DNA of 23,048 nt from a virus, in the IMG/VR virus record IMGVR_UViG_3300038696_000313, positions 1-23,048 of that record, one strand, 5' to 3'. This document shows positions 13,588-21,838 of the stretch, piece by piece. Each line of letters opens with the position of its first letter. The stretch's first letter is position 1. The position numbers and the translations under genes are program-made. Below the pieces are notes generated by a model, which was given only the letters and a program-made list of their open reading frames with translations, had not been told where the DNA came from and did no database searches.

Positions 13588-15158
13588 TGTCGGCCAACTG
13601 GTTTGATCATGCGATTGCCTCGGTGGCACCGCGCACGGCAGCCCGTCGTGTGCTGGCGCGGCAGGCGTTTGAGACCCTGACGCGGGGTTATGACGGCGCC
13701 GCGAAAGGGCGGCGGACGGAGGGCTGGCGCGCGCCGGGCACCTCGGCCGACACCGAGGTTGGCGTGGCCGGGGCGCTCTTGCGGGATCGGATGCGCGATC
13801 TGGTGCGGAACAACCCACATGCGGCCAAAGCCGTGGCGGTGCTGGTCAACAACATTGTCGGTGCGGGCATCATGCCGCGCGCGGCGAGCGGCAATGACAA
13901 GCTGGATAGAAAAGTCGACACGTTATTTGCCCGGTGGTCGGACGCCGCCGACGCGGACGGCCAACTCGATTTCTACGGGCTCCAGACGCTGATCTGTCGC
14001 GAAATGGTCGAGGCTGGTGAGGTTCTGGTACGTCGACGTCTGCGCCGCGCAGCGGATGGCTTGCCTGTCCCGTTGCAATTGCAGGTGCTGGAAGCCGACT
14101 TCCTTGATGCCACGAAGTCAGGCGGTCTGGGCGCTGGTCGCCTCGTGCAAGGGATCGAGTTCGACCTGGTTGGCAAACGCCGGGCCTATTGGCTGCACGC
14201 CGAACACCCCGGCGACGCCTATGGTGCCTTGCAGAACGGGTTGCAAAGCCGTCCGGTCCCGGCGAGCGAGATTGCTCATGTCTATGAAAAACAGCGCACG
14301 CAAGCGCGCGGCGTGCCCTGGGGCGCGCCGGTGATCCGCAGTTTGCGCGATCTCGACGACTACGAGGTGGCTGAGCTAGTCCGCAAGAAGACCGAGGCTT
14401 GCGTCACAGCTATCGTTTTTGGTGACGACGAGGCCCAGCAGGGCATCGCGCCTTCGGTGGTGGATGCTGACGGCAACCGGGTCGAGCAGTTCGAGCCGGG
14501 GCTGATCGCCTATGCGCGCGGCGGCAAGGACATCCGGTTCAACCAGCCCTCCGCCACCGGCGGCTACGGCGAATACAAGCGGGCCAGCCTGCACACGATC
14601 TCGGCCGGGTTCCGGGTGCCGTATGAATTGCTGACCGGCGATCTCAGCCAGGTGAACTATTCCTCGATCCGGGCGGGGCTCGTGGAGTTCCGCCGCCAGA
14701 TCGACGCCGTGCAATGGCAGCTGTTCATTCCGATGTTCTGCGCCCCGGTTTGGCGCTGGTTCACCGAGGCCGCATGGGCGGCGGGCCAGATCCCATCGCC
14801 GGATGTACCCGTCGAATGGTCTCCACCGAAGTTCGAGGCTGTCGATCCGCAGAAGGACGCGATGGCGAACCTGCTGTCGATCCGCTCAGGCACGATGACG
14901 CTGGCCGAGGTGATCGCGAAGCAGGGCCGGAACCCCGACGCGGTGCTGGCCGAGATTGCCGCCACAAACGCCAAGCTCGATGCGCTTGGGTTGGTGCTCG
15001 ACAGCGATCCGCGACGAGTCACCAAGACCGGGAGCGCCCAAACAAACGATCCGGCGAACGATCCCGCCGACGACGACCCTGCCGCTGACCCGGAAAGCGA
15101 TCCGGCCGACGACTCCGATACGGACCCGGCGCGGCCCGACTCCGACGAACAGGACTGA
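13587..15158 (+). CDS. Phage portal protein, lambda family (gpB-like)
   Basis: A 523-residue protein beginning MSANWFDHAI; the GTG at 13584 is a possible start one codon earlier. Characteristic lambda-family portal text includes RDRMRDLVRNNPHAAKAV (about 70-87), an NNIVGAGI segment, EVLVRRR, the IAHVYEKQRTQARGVPW region, and SQVNYSSIRAGLVEFRR in the C-terminal stem. It forms the dodecameric ring at the capsid vertex through which DNA passes. The last 40 residues are a D/P/A-rich acidic tail that is probably disordered and not part of the usual core. It sits between gpW and the protease-capsid gene, as expected. Confidence 0.92.
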   Translation: MSANWFDHAIASVAPRTAARRVLARQAFETLTRGYDGAAKGRRTEGWRAPGTSADTEVGVAGALLRDRMRDLVRNNPHAAKAVAVLVNNIVGAGIMPRAASGNDKLDRKVDTLFARWSDAADADGQLDFYGLQTLICREMVEAGEVLVRRRLRRAADGLPVPLQLQVLEADFLDATKSGGLGAGRLVQGIEFDLVGKRRAYWLHAEHPGDAYGALQNGLQSRPVPASEIAHVYEKQRTQARGVPWGAPVIRSLRDLDDYEVAELVRKKTEACVTAIVFGDDEAQQGIAPSVVDADGNRVEQFEPGLIAYARGGKDIRFNQPSATGGYGEYKRASLHTISAGFRVPYELLTGDLSQVNYSSIRAGLVEFRRQIDAVQWQLFIPMFCAPVWRWFTEAAWAAGQIPSPDVPVEWSPPKFEAVDPQKDAMANLLSIRSGTMTLAEVIAKQGRNPDAVLAEIAATNAKLDALGLVLDSDPRRVTKTGSAQTNDPANDPADDDPAADPESDPADDSDTDPARPDSDEQD

Positions 15159-15163
15159 CCAAC

Positions 15164-17218
15164 ATGGACACGATGATCGAATTACCGGCCCTGCGCCGGT
15201 CGGCGGAGCTTGCGCCAAACTCAGCTGATACTGAAGCCCGCACCGTCGAGGTGATCTGGTCGGCGGGCGCGCGTGTTCGCCGGTCGACCTTATTCGGCGA
15301 GCCCTATGACGAAGAGCTGAGCCTCGACCCGACCCATGTGCGGCTTGATCGTCTGAACGCGGGCGCGCCCTTCCTGAAGGTGCATGAGATCGACACGCTC
15401 GACGCCGTGATCGGCTCGGTCGTGCCGGGTTCGGCGCGTATCGAAAACGGTCGCGGCATTGCGCAGGTCAGGATTAGTGAGCGCGCGGACGTCGAACCGA
15501 TCTGGCGGGACATCCAGGCCGGGCACATCCGCGCGGTCTCCATCGGCTACCAGGTCCATCGCTTCGAAGTGTCCAAACCTGAAGCGGCCCGAGAACTCTG
15601 GCGGGCGGTCGACTGGACGCCCTTCGAGGTGTCCGCCGTGCCTGTTGGCGCGGACCCTGCCGCAGGCTTCCGTGCCCAATCCCCCCTTCACGACTGCGTC
15701 CTCCATCGCCGGGACGTCTCACCCACCCAAACAGGAGCCATCCCGATGACGGACAAACTCAACGCACCGGCCGCAGAGGCCAAAGACCAGCCTAGCGACA
15801 CTCTCGCGACCGAGGACACCACCATGACTGAGCCGAAAACGCCTGTAGCTGAGCCGAAGGTCGCTGCCGTTGAGACCCGGACGCAGCCGAAGCCGCAGAA
15901 GCCCGACACTGCCGCAGCACCCGATACAGAAGCTGTCGTGACCCGCGCCCGCGAGACGGAACGCGACCGCGTCTCCACGATCTACGATCTGGCTGGCCGT
16001 CTGAACCTCGAGCGCAGCTTTGCCGAGGATCTGGTCAAGCGCGGCATAGATATCGGCGAGGCCCGCCGTCTGATCCTCGATCAGGTGGCCGCGAAATCCG
16101 AGGAAACCCGCACTTTCAGCCAGGTGTCGATCCCGCTGGGCGGCCGCGATGAGGCAATTACCCGCCGCGATGCCGTCGCGAATGCGCTGCTGCACCGCTA
16201 CAGCCCGACACTCTTCACTCTGGAAGATGCCGCCCGCCAGTATCGTGGCATGACGCTCATGGAACTGGCCCGCGAGAGCCTCGGCAATGCCGGGGTGAAC
16301 ACCCGGGGCCTGTCTCGCGACGAGGTGGCGACGCGGGCGCTGCATTCGACCTCGGACTTCCCCGAGATCCTGTCGGCGGTGACCAACAAAACCCTGCGGC
16401 AGGCCTATGACGCCTATCCACGGACCTTCATGCTGTTCTGCCGCCAGGTGCTCGCCACCGACTTCAAGGCAATGCACCGTGTCCAACTCGGCGAAGCGCC
16501 GCAGCTGCTCGAGGTCGGCGAGAGCGGCGAGTTCAAGCGCGGCACGCTCGGTGAGAGCAAGGAGAGCTACAAGGTCAAGACCTATGGCCGGGTGGTCGCG
16601 ATCACCCGCCAGACCCTGATCAACGACGATCTCGACGCCTTCACCCGGATCCCGGCGATGTACGGCAACTCCATCGCCCAGCTCGAGTCGGACGTGGTCT
16701 GGGGGGTCATCACCGCCAACCCGGCGATGGCCGACGGCAACGCGCTGTTCCACACCACCCACAAGAACCTCGCGGGCACAGGTGCGGCGCTGGCCGTCGA
16801 GGCGGTCGGTGCGGCCCGCGCCGCCATGGCCAAGCAGACCGGCCTCGACAAGAAGACGGTGCTGAATGTCCGCCCGGCCTTCCTGATCGTGCCCGCATCG
16901 CTGGAACTGAAGGCGGAACAGATGGTTGCGCAGAACCTCGTGCCCGCCGCAACCTCCAACGTTGTGCCACAGTCGATCCGCACGCTGGCGCCGATCAGTG
17001 AACCCCGGCTTGATGCGGTCAGCGAAACGGCTTGGTATCTGGCGGCCAGCCCGAACCAGATCGACACCATCGAGTACGCGTATCTCGAGGGCCAGCAGGG
17101 CGCGTACATCGAGACCCGCAACGGCTTCGACGTCGACGGCGTCGAGATCAAGTGCCGCCTCGACTTCGGGGCCAAGGCCATCGACTGGCGCGGCCTCTAC
17201 AAGAACCCGGGCGCATAA
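15164..17218 (+). CDS. Prohead protease / major capsid protein fusion
   Basis: A 684-residue protein. Residues about 20-170 are an HK97-type (S78-like) prohead protease with H74 in HEIDTLDAVIGSV and S126 in AVSIGYQV, spaced as in that family. Residues about 195-330 are an alanine/proline/glutamate/lysine-rich scaffold-like (delta) region. From about 330 a Mu gpT/HK97-like capsid domain follows, with LGEAPQLLEVGESGEFKRGT, DLDAFTRIPAMYGNSIAQLE and HTTHKNLAGTG segments. Self-cleavage would release the shell protein. A well-placed internal start at 15746 could make the capsid part separately. The fusion is an established arrangement in alphaproteobacterial phages. A terminator-like hairpin follows the stop. 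Confidence 0.9.
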   Translation: MDTMIELPALRRSAELAPNSADTEARTVEVIWSAGARVRRSTLFGEPYDEELSLDPTHVRLDRLNAGAPFLKVHEIDTLDAVIGSVVPGSARIENGRGIAQVRISERADVEPIWRDIQAGHIRAVSIGYQVHRFEVSKPEAARELWRAVDWTPFEVSAVPVGADPAAGFRAQSPLHDCVLHRRDVSPTQTGAIPMTDKLNAPAAEAKDQPSDTLATEDTTMTEPKTPVAEPKVAAVETRTQPKPQKPDTAAAPDTEAVVTRARETERDRVSTIYDLAGRLNLERSFAEDLVKRGIDIGEARRLILDQVAAKSEETRTFSQVSIPLGGRDEAITRRDAVANALLHRYSPTLFTLEDAARQYRGMTLMELARESLGNAGVNTRGLSRDEVATRALHSTSDFPEILSAVTNKTLRQAYDAYPRTFMLFCRQVLATDFKAMHRVQLGEAPQLLEVGESGEFKRGTLGESKESYKVKTYGRVVAITRQTLINDDLDAFTRIPAMYGNSIAQLESDVVWGVITANPAMADGNALFHTTHKNLAGTGAALAVEAVGAARAAMAKQTGLDKKTVLNVRPAFLIVPASLELKAEQMVAQNLVPAATSNVVPQSIRTLAPISEPRLDAVSETAWYLAASPNQIDTIEYAYLEGQQGAYIETRNGFDVDGVEIKCRLDFGAKAIDWRGLYKNPGA
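15746..17218 (+). CDS. Putative nested start giving scaffold-capsid protein without the protease
   Basis: AGGAG at 15733-15737 lies 8 nt before an in-frame ATG at 15746 (MTDKLNAPAAEAKDQ). The preceding text, with a low-information run just after the protease domain, reads like an intergenic ribosome site. Initiation here would give a 490-residue protein with the scaffold-like region and the capsid domain. Lambda uses the same principle with Nu3 nested in the C protease gene. A capsid needs hundreds of shell subunits and few proteases, so such a start makes sense, but it is inferred. Confidence 0.45.
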   Translation: MTDKLNAPAAEAKDQPSDTLATEDTTMTEPKTPVAEPKVAAVETRTQPKPQKPDTAAAPDTEAVVTRARETERDRVSTIYDLAGRLNLERSFAEDLVKRGIDIGEARRLILDQVAAKSEETRTFSQVSIPLGGRDEAITRRDAVANALLHRYSPTLFTLEDAARQYRGMTLMELARESLGNAGVNTRGLSRDEVATRALHSTSDFPEILSAVTNKTLRQAYDAYPRTFMLFCRQVLATDFKAMHRVQLGEAPQLLEVGESGEFKRGTLGESKESYKVKTYGRVVAITRQTLINDDLDAFTRIPAMYGNSIAQLESDVVWGVITANPAMADGNALFHTTHKNLAGTGAALAVEAVGAARAAMAKQTGLDKKTVLNVRPAFLIVPASLELKAEQMVAQNLVPAATSNVVPQSIRTLAPISEPRLDAVSETAWYLAASPNQIDTIEYAYLEGQQGAYIETRNGFDVDGVEIKCRLDFGAKAIDWRGLYKNPGA

Positions 17219-17247
17219 ACCGGGCCACCTCTGAAGTCTCACCCCTG

Positions 17248-17281
17248 ACGGGCGGTCCAATCGGGCCGCCCGTTCCCTTTT
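17248..17281 (+). terminator. Terminator-like hairpin after the capsid gene
   Basis: ACGGGCGGTCC (17248-17258) pairs with GGGCCGCCCGT (17263-17273) with one G-T wobble over a 4-nt loop, followed by TCCCTTTT (17274-17281). It probably dampens transcription after the capsid gene so that later genes are made in smaller amounts. Confidence 0.65.
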
Positions 17282-17296
17282 GCAAAGGATCCCGCA

Positions 17297-17632
17297 ATGA
17301 AAAACTACGTCCAGCCCGGCAACACCATCACCCTGACCGCGCCCTATGCCGTGACCTCCGGTGACGGCCTGCTCGTCGGCTCCATCTTCGGCGTGGCCGC
17401 CGGGGATGCTGCAAATGCCGAGACGGTCGAGGCGGCCCTAATCGGAGTCTTCGACCTCAAGAAAGTCGCGAGCCAAGCCTGGTCCACTGGTGACAAAGTC
17501 TATTGGGACAACACCAACAAGGAAGCCACCAAGACCGCCACGGCGAATACGCTGATCGGCGCGGCGACGGAGGCCGTCGCTGGCGGCGCTGGTGACGTGA
17601 TCGGCCGGGTGCGCCTGAACGGCACATTCTAA
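17297..17632 (+). CDS. DUF2190 family protein (capsid decoration/head fibre type)
   Basis: A 111-residue protein starting MKNYVQPGNTITLTAPYAVTSGDG, with AAGGAT at 17284-17289 as ribosome site. The pattern of a beta-rich, glycine- and alanine-rich protein with GVFDLKK, WSTGDKVYWDN and a final GDVIGRVRLNG is the DUF2190 signature. Members lie directly after the major capsid gene and are thought to decorate the capsid, although direct proof is limited. Its position right after the capsid gene fits. Confidence 0.8.
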   Translation: MKNYVQPGNTITLTAPYAVTSGDGLLVGSIFGVAAGDAANAETVEAALIGVFDLKKVASQAWSTGDKVYWDNTNKEATKTATANTLIGAATEAVAGGAGDVIGRVRLNGTF

Positions 17633-17943
17633 TGTCCGCTTTTGCGGCCATCGTGGATGCGCTGTTCGCGGATCCCAATATCGGGCGAGAGGCGGTCTAC
17701 ACCTCCGATGGCGGTGCACCCGAGTTGGTGCGCCTCGTTCCCCGGCAGGCTGATGCGATCACCGACTTCGGCGACGCACGGCTTTGGTCCGAAACCACGC
17801 GGGTCGACCTGCGCGTGGCCGAGGTGCCTAATCTGCGCCCCGGTGATCGGATTGAAATGGACGGCGACGCCTTCCTCATTCAGGGCGAACCGGTGCGAGA
17901 TCGTGAGCGGCTCATCTGGACCGTGGACCTGAGGCCCGCGTGA
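17632..17943 (+). CDS. Head-tail joining protein (gpFII-like)
   Basis: A 103-residue protein with its ATG overlapping the previous TAA (TAATG). The second half (RVAEVPNLRPGDRIEMDGDAFLIQGEPVRDRERLIWTVDLRPA) is a beta-rich module typical of the FII/attachment-type connector proteins placed between capsid and tail genes. It would form part of the connector that receives the tail. The stop overlaps the next start as GTGA. Similarity is at the level of length, fold pattern and position, so the exact subfamily is uncertain. Confidence 0.65.
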   Translation: MSAFAAIVDALFADPNIGREAVYTSDGGAPELVRLVPRQADAITDFGDARLWSETTRVDLRVAEVPNLRPGDRIEMDGDAFLIQGEPVRDRERLIWTVDLRPA

Positions 17944-18578
17944 AGCTCAAGCTCGACATCGATCCCGACATCGTCGCGATGATGGCGGCCGAGGTCGCAG
18001 CGGGCGAACGCGCCGTGACCGCCGCCATTCGCGAGGCCGGAACCGGGCTGAAGACCGCGTGGCGGTTGCAGATCACCGGCGCCGGGCTCGGCACGCGGCT
18101 GGCCAACTCCATCCGCAGCCAGAACTTCCCGAGGTCGGGCGAGAGCCTGGACGCGGCAGCGCTGGTCTGGTCCAAGGCACCGGTCATCGTTGGCGCACAC
18201 GATACGGGGCCGCTAATCCGCTCGAAAAACGGGTTCTGGCTGGCGATCCCGCTGCCCGCCGCAGGCAAGTCGCTGCGCGGCGGCCGCATCATCCCCGGCG
18301 AATGGGAGCGGCGTCGCGGGCTGCGCCTGCGCTTCGTCTATCGGCGGACGGGGCCGAGCCTGCTGGTGGCAGAGGGCAGGCTGAACACGAAAGGCCAGGC
18401 GGAGGTGTCGCGGTCGAAGACCGGCCGCGGAAAGGTCACCGCGCCGATCTTCCTGCTCGTGCCGCAGGTTAAGCTGCCGAAGCGGCTGGATCTGAGTCGG
18501 GATGCAGATCGAGCGCTGGATAGCGTGCCGGGGCTGATTGTGGCGAACTGGGTGGAGGGCCGAACTGGTCTGGCGTGA
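17940..18578 (+). CDS. DUF6441 family protein (minor tail / neck component)
   Basis: A 212-residue basic protein starting at a GTG in a GTGA overlap. It begins MKLKLDIDPDIVAMMAAEVAAGERAV and carries segments such as TGLKTAWRLQI, GPLIRSKNGFWLAIPLP and a TAPIFLLVPQVKLPKRLDL end, which I recognise as DUF6441. These proteins lie between head-tail joining and tail-terminator genes and may be equivalent to lambda gpZ-type tail-completion proteins; the function is inferred from position. It is the last phage gene before the inserted Abi-alpha gene; the next late gene is nearly 1 kb away. Confidence 0.7.
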   Translation: MKLKLDIDPDIVAMMAAEVAAGERAVTAAIREAGTGLKTAWRLQITGAGLGTRLANSIRSQNFPRSGESLDAAALVWSKAPVIVGAHDTGPLIRSKNGFWLAIPLPAAGKSLRGGRIIPGEWERRRGLRLRFVYRRTGPSLLVAEGRLNTKGQAEVSRSKTGRGKVTAPIFLLVPQVKLPKRLDLSRDADRALDSVPGLIVANWVEGRTGLA

Positions 18579-18630
18579 TTATGGAAATTCAGAATCCCCC
18601 CAGCAAATGCGCGCTCCGGGATCGATTTCG

Positions 18631-19377
18631 CTAAGCTACTGCATGCAGGAAAGCTTTTCCCAGAGGAGAGATTCGTACAGCTACGATTTCTTGGTCCGGG
18701 TCAAATTCATGATGGCCGGGGCTACCGAATATCCCGACTTGTTTCGGCTCAGGCTCTTTCGAGCTATCGACGTAGCGCTTGGTTGCTTCATTGTACGATG
18801 GGTAGATCAGCCCCAGTCGCAGAAGGTTGAAAACTGATACCTCTTTGTCCCCGCTGCTGAAGAACGAACCTTTGTCAGTGAGGCGGTTCATTTCGATCTT
18901 TTCCTCACCAATGCCAAGCCATCCCGATGAGATTCCTTCAGCCTGCTTCAGGATGGAGGCGTCGGTGGGAGCTAATTCTGAAAGGATCGTGACGAAAGAG
19001 CGTTCAATTCTCGGACCGTCTTGTTCCATGGCGTTCGCGAGGAGATTCGCCCAAAGATCGTGAATTTCATCGCTGTCCGCTAGTGTGGCGTTTTCCAGAA
19101 GTGGAACGGCGATTCCTGGAGGAACGGCCCTCATGTTTTTGGTGCCACGCTCCAATAGTAGACGTTCTGTCTTCTCGACCAGTAGCACCGCCTTCTCAAT
19201 TCTGTAGAACTTCAATCGATCGGCGACTAGACCTACACCATCTTCGATCATCCCGCCAAAAACACGGTTGAAAAATCCCCCGGTATCGCGAAGCGCATCG
19301 ATAGCCTTGCCAGATGTCTTAGCGACTTCCTTAGTCGCATCAGCGACCTTTCCAACCTGTTCTAGCTCGTCGGACAC
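18631..19377 (-). CDS. Abi-alpha (DUF4393) family protein, probable phage-defence moron
   Basis: A 248-residue protein on the strand opposite to the late operon, starting at GTG (a TAA precedes it in frame) with GGGAAA about 7 nt upstream. The N-terminal region is helical (VADATKEVAKTSGKAIDAL), followed by a conserved VPPGIAVPLLENATLADSDEIHDLWANLLANAM-type stretch, which is the DUF4393/Abi_alpha hallmark, and a ISPLGKAFLHA end. Family members are linked to abortive infection by annotation; the mechanism is not known to me. Its codon use is more A+T-rich than that of its neighbours, and the gene splits an otherwise compact operon, so it was probably acquired. It could protect the lysogen against other phages. 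The defence role is inferred from family naming. Confidence 0.65.
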   Translation of the reverse strand: MSDELEQVGKVADATKEVAKTSGKAIDALRDTGGFFNRVFGGMIEDGVGLVADRLKFYRIEKAVLLVEKTERLLLERGTKNMRAVPPGIAVPLLENATLADSDEIHDLWANLLANAMEQDGPRIERSFVTILSELAPTDASILKQAEGISSGWLGIGEEKIEMNRLTDKGSFFSSGDKEVSVFNLLRLGLIYPSYNEATKRYVDSSKEPEPKQVGIFGSPGHHEFDPDQEIVAVRISPLGKAFLHAVA

Positions 19378-19506
19378 TTATGATTTCCCGAGTAACGGCG
19401 GCAACTCTTCGAGCCTATCGCGTTGGAAGCTAGAAATAAATGGGACTCTTAAGACCCTTGCTCTTGCCCGAAGCAAGACACCCTCTAATGCTGGACACGG
19501 CAACCC
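19378..19506. promoter_or_regulatory. Spacer between Abi-alpha gene and the tail-terminator gene
   Basis: This 129-bp stretch should hold the promoter of the Abi-alpha gene on -. A weak candidate reads TTGCTT, then 18 nt, then TTAAGA on that strand. CTTGCT (19457-19462) and AGCAAG (19472-19477) form a small inverted repeat inside it. It also marks the join back to phage sequence. Confidence 0.3.
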
Positions 19507-19926
19507 ATGCCCACTCACCGCGAAACCATCCTCGCCGCGCTGCATGCGCGGCTCTCGGCGCTGCCCGCCACTGCGCTCCGCGGCGACGTGCTGCCAGAGC
19601 GCGTACCGGCCTCGGGGCTGCTGATCCTGCGCGACGGCGAGCCGGGGGAGCCGGAGGTCACGCTGTCGCCGCTCGCCTACCACTACCAGCACCGCGCCGA
19701 GATAGAGGCGGTTGTGCAGGGCACCGACCGTGACGCCGTCTTCGACACGCTGACCGCCAGTATTGGGGCAGCAATTGCAGCCGACCGCACGTTGGGCGGT
19801 CTCTGCGACTGGGTCGAGGCGGAAGCGCCGCGTCCGGTCGATCTGCCTGTCGAGGGTGCGGCCAGCCTGAAGGCGGCCGTGATCCCGGTGGTGCTGCATT
19901 ATTCCACGGCCGACCCGCTCGGCTGA
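19507..19926 (+). CDS. Minor tail / tail-terminator-like protein
   Basis: A 139-residue protein starting MPTHRETILAALHARLSALP, with a RGDVLPERVPASGLLILRDG segment and a final VIPVVLHYSTADPLG. Related proteins in alphaproteobacterial prophages sit directly before the tail-tube gene; they have sometimes been misnamed acyl-CoA transferases. Position, length and an alternating helix/strand pattern fit tail-terminator (gpU-like) proteins that end tail polymerisation. The ribosome site is weak, perhaps because its original upstream sequence was displaced by the Abi-alpha insertion. Confidence 0.6.
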   Translation: MPTHRETILAALHARLSALPATALRGDVLPERVPASGLLILRDGEPGEPEVTLSPLAYHYQHRAEIEAVVQGTDRDAVFDTLTASIGAAIAADRTLGGLCDWVEAEAPRPVDLPVEGAASLKAAVIPVVLHYSTADPLG

Positions 19927-19950
19927 CTCCGACAACCCGAGGAGAACACA

Positions 19951-20889
19951 ATGGCACGAGCCCAAGGGGCGCGGGCGCAGATGGCGCTTGCGTTCGAGAC
20001 GACCTATGGAACGCCCCCGGTGGGCGGCTTCACAAAGATGCCCTTCGCCAGCACCTCGCTCGGCGCAGAGCAGCCACTGCTCAATTCCGAACTCTTGGGC
20101 TACGGCCGCGATCCGCTGGCACCGATCAAGGATGCGGTGACCGCCGATGGCGATATCGTGGTGCCGCTCGACGCCGAGGCCTTCGGGTTCTGGTTGAAGG
20201 CGGTCTTTGGCGATCCAACCACGACTGGCACCGGCCCCTGGACCCATGAATTCCAGTCCGGTGCCTGGACGTTGCCCAGCATGTCCATCGAGACTGGCAT
20301 GCCTGAGGTGCCGCGTTTCGCAATGTACTCGGGTTGCGTACTGGACCAGATCAACTGGCAAATGCAGCGTTCAGGGCTGCTGACCGCGACGGCGCGGCTG
20401 GTGGCACAGGGCGAGACGGTCGGCACGACCACCAGCGCTGGAACGCCCGCCGCGTTGGAACTGAAGCGCTTCGGCCATTTCAACGGAGCCATCACCCGCA
20501 ACGGCTCTGCCCTCGGCAACGTCGTCTCGGCCGACATCACATATGCCAACAATCTCGACCGCATCGAGACCATCCGTTCGGATGGTCGGATCGATGGGGC
20601 AGACCCGTCCATTGCCGCGCTGACCGGGTCTATCGAGGTCCGGTTCGCCGATCAGACGCTGGTGACACAGGCGATCAATGGCGATCCCTGCGAGCTCGAG
20701 TTTGCCTATGTGCTGCCCTCTGGCGAGAGCTTCACTTTCACTGTGCACGCTGTCTATCTGCCGCGCCCCCGGATCGAGATTTCCGGGCCGCAGGGTGTGC
20801 AGGCCACCTTCGACTGGCAGGCGGCCCGCGACAGCACGGTCGGTCGGATGTGCACCGCCACCCTCGTGAATGATGTGGAGATCTATTGA
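19951..20889 (+). CDS. Phage tail tube (major tail) protein
   Basis: A 312-residue beta-rich protein with GAGGAG at 19939-19944 as ribosome site. It opens MARAQGARAQMALAFETTYGTPP, a start shared by tail-tube proteins of this phage group, and has ELLGYGRDP, FGFWLKAVFGDPTTTGTGPWTHEF and TGSIEVRFADQTLV segments. It forms the hexameric rings of the tail tube. The last codons abut the IS110 element, so the true C-terminus may have been altered: the stop lies only a few bases from the transposase stop. Confidence 0.8.
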   Translation: MARAQGARAQMALAFETTYGTPPVGGFTKMPFASTSLGAEQPLLNSELLGYGRDPLAPIKDAVTADGDIVVPLDAEAFGFWLKAVFGDPTTTGTGPWTHEFQSGAWTLPSMSIETGMPEVPRFAMYSGCVLDQINWQMQRSGLLTATARLVAQGETVGTTTSAGTPAALELKRFGHFNGAITRNGSALGNVVSADITYANNLDRIETIRSDGRIDGADPSIAALTGSIEVRFADQTLVTQAINGDPCELEFAYVLPSGESFTFTVHAVYLPRPRIEISGPQGVQATFDWQAARDSTVGRMCTATLVNDVEIY

Positions 20890-20896
20890 GTATCCG

Positions 20897-21838
20897 TCAT
20901 TGGCAAGCGGGTCTTTCGGCCCAGAGACGGTCGGCTTTGATGAGTGCGTTCGCGGTCTCGATAAGCTTGCGCATGAGCGCCACCAGCGCGACTTTTGCGG
21001 GTTTTCCGGCTTCGCGCAGTTGCTGATATTTGGCCTTGAGATCAGGGTTGAACCGCATTGCAACGAGCGCAGGCATGTATAGTGCATCGCGCAGGGGTTT
21101 GCGGCCGCCGCTGATGAAGGCCTTGCCCTTCCACTGGCCAGATTCCCGCGTGTGGGGAACCAACCCGGCAAGGCACCCAGCCTGCTTTCGATCCAGCGTG
21201 CCAATTTCGGGCATGAAGGTCAAAATCGCAGCAGCGGCAATTGGGCCGATCCCTGGGATCGAGCCCAGGATGTCGCGTTTGCGTGCCGTCGATTCGTCCT
21301 CGGCGATGCGGCGTGCGATCTCCGCGTCGAGCTCAGCAAGCTGGCGTTCTACCAGCGCCAAGCGTGCCTTGCTGTGACGCTTCAAAAGGGTGTCTGTTAG
21401 GATCAGGCGACGATTGCGCAGCCGCCCGCGTTCCTTGATCAACGCTACTCGTGCCGTCTGCAAATCACGGAGATCGCGTAGATTTTCCGAAACGGGCTCG
21501 TCGGGCTCCAAGCCCAACGCGGCCCCCATGCGCGCCAGACACTGGGCGTCCACCGCATCCGTTTTGGCATGCGTGCCAAGGGCCTGCGCAAAGCGCCGCG
21601 CCTGCAGCGGATTGACCTTCACGAGAGGCTGCTTGCCCGACAGCGCCGTCTCCAGCCGACGATGATATGGCCCCGTCGCCTCAAACACGATGCGCGTCAC
21701 CTCGAGGGCGGCCAGCCATTTCTGGAGGGCGCGCAAGCCCTGTGCCGAATTCTCGAAACGCCGCGCATCATCCGCCTCCAGATGAAATGCATCGAGGTGG
21801 CTTTTGGAAATGTCGATCCCGATGTTATGCTCCGTCAT
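20897..21838 (-). CDS. IS110 family transposase (DEDD recombinase)
   Basis: A 313-residue protein, slightly shorter than many IS110 transposases but complete. The N-terminal RuvC-like domain has D9 (IGIDISK), E53 (VFEATGPYH) and D94/D97 (KTDAVDA), the DEDD catalytic set. A coiled region in the middle (DLRDLQTARVALIKERGRLRNRR) is followed by the Transposase_20 domain with GSIPGIGPIAAAAIL, and then an ISGGRKPLRDALYMPA segment whose serine matches the nucleophile of the family. These enzymes are guided by a bridge RNA and recombine donor and target without staggered duplication. No frameshift or stop is seen, so it may be active. Confidence 0.92.
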   Translation of the reverse strand: MTEHNIGIDISKSHLDAFHLEADDARRFENSAQGLRALQKWLAALEVTRIVFEATGPYHRRLETALSGKQPLVKVNPLQARRFAQALGTHAKTDAVDAQCLARMGAALGLEPDEPVSENLRDLRDLQTARVALIKERGRLRNRRLILTDTLLKRHSKARLALVERQLAELDAEIARRIAEDESTARKRDILGSIPGIGPIAAAAILTFMPEIGTLDRKQAGCLAGLVPHTRESGQWKGKAFISGGRKPLRDALYMPALVAMRFNPDLKAKYQQLREAGKPAKVALVALMRKLIETANALIKADRLWAERPACQ

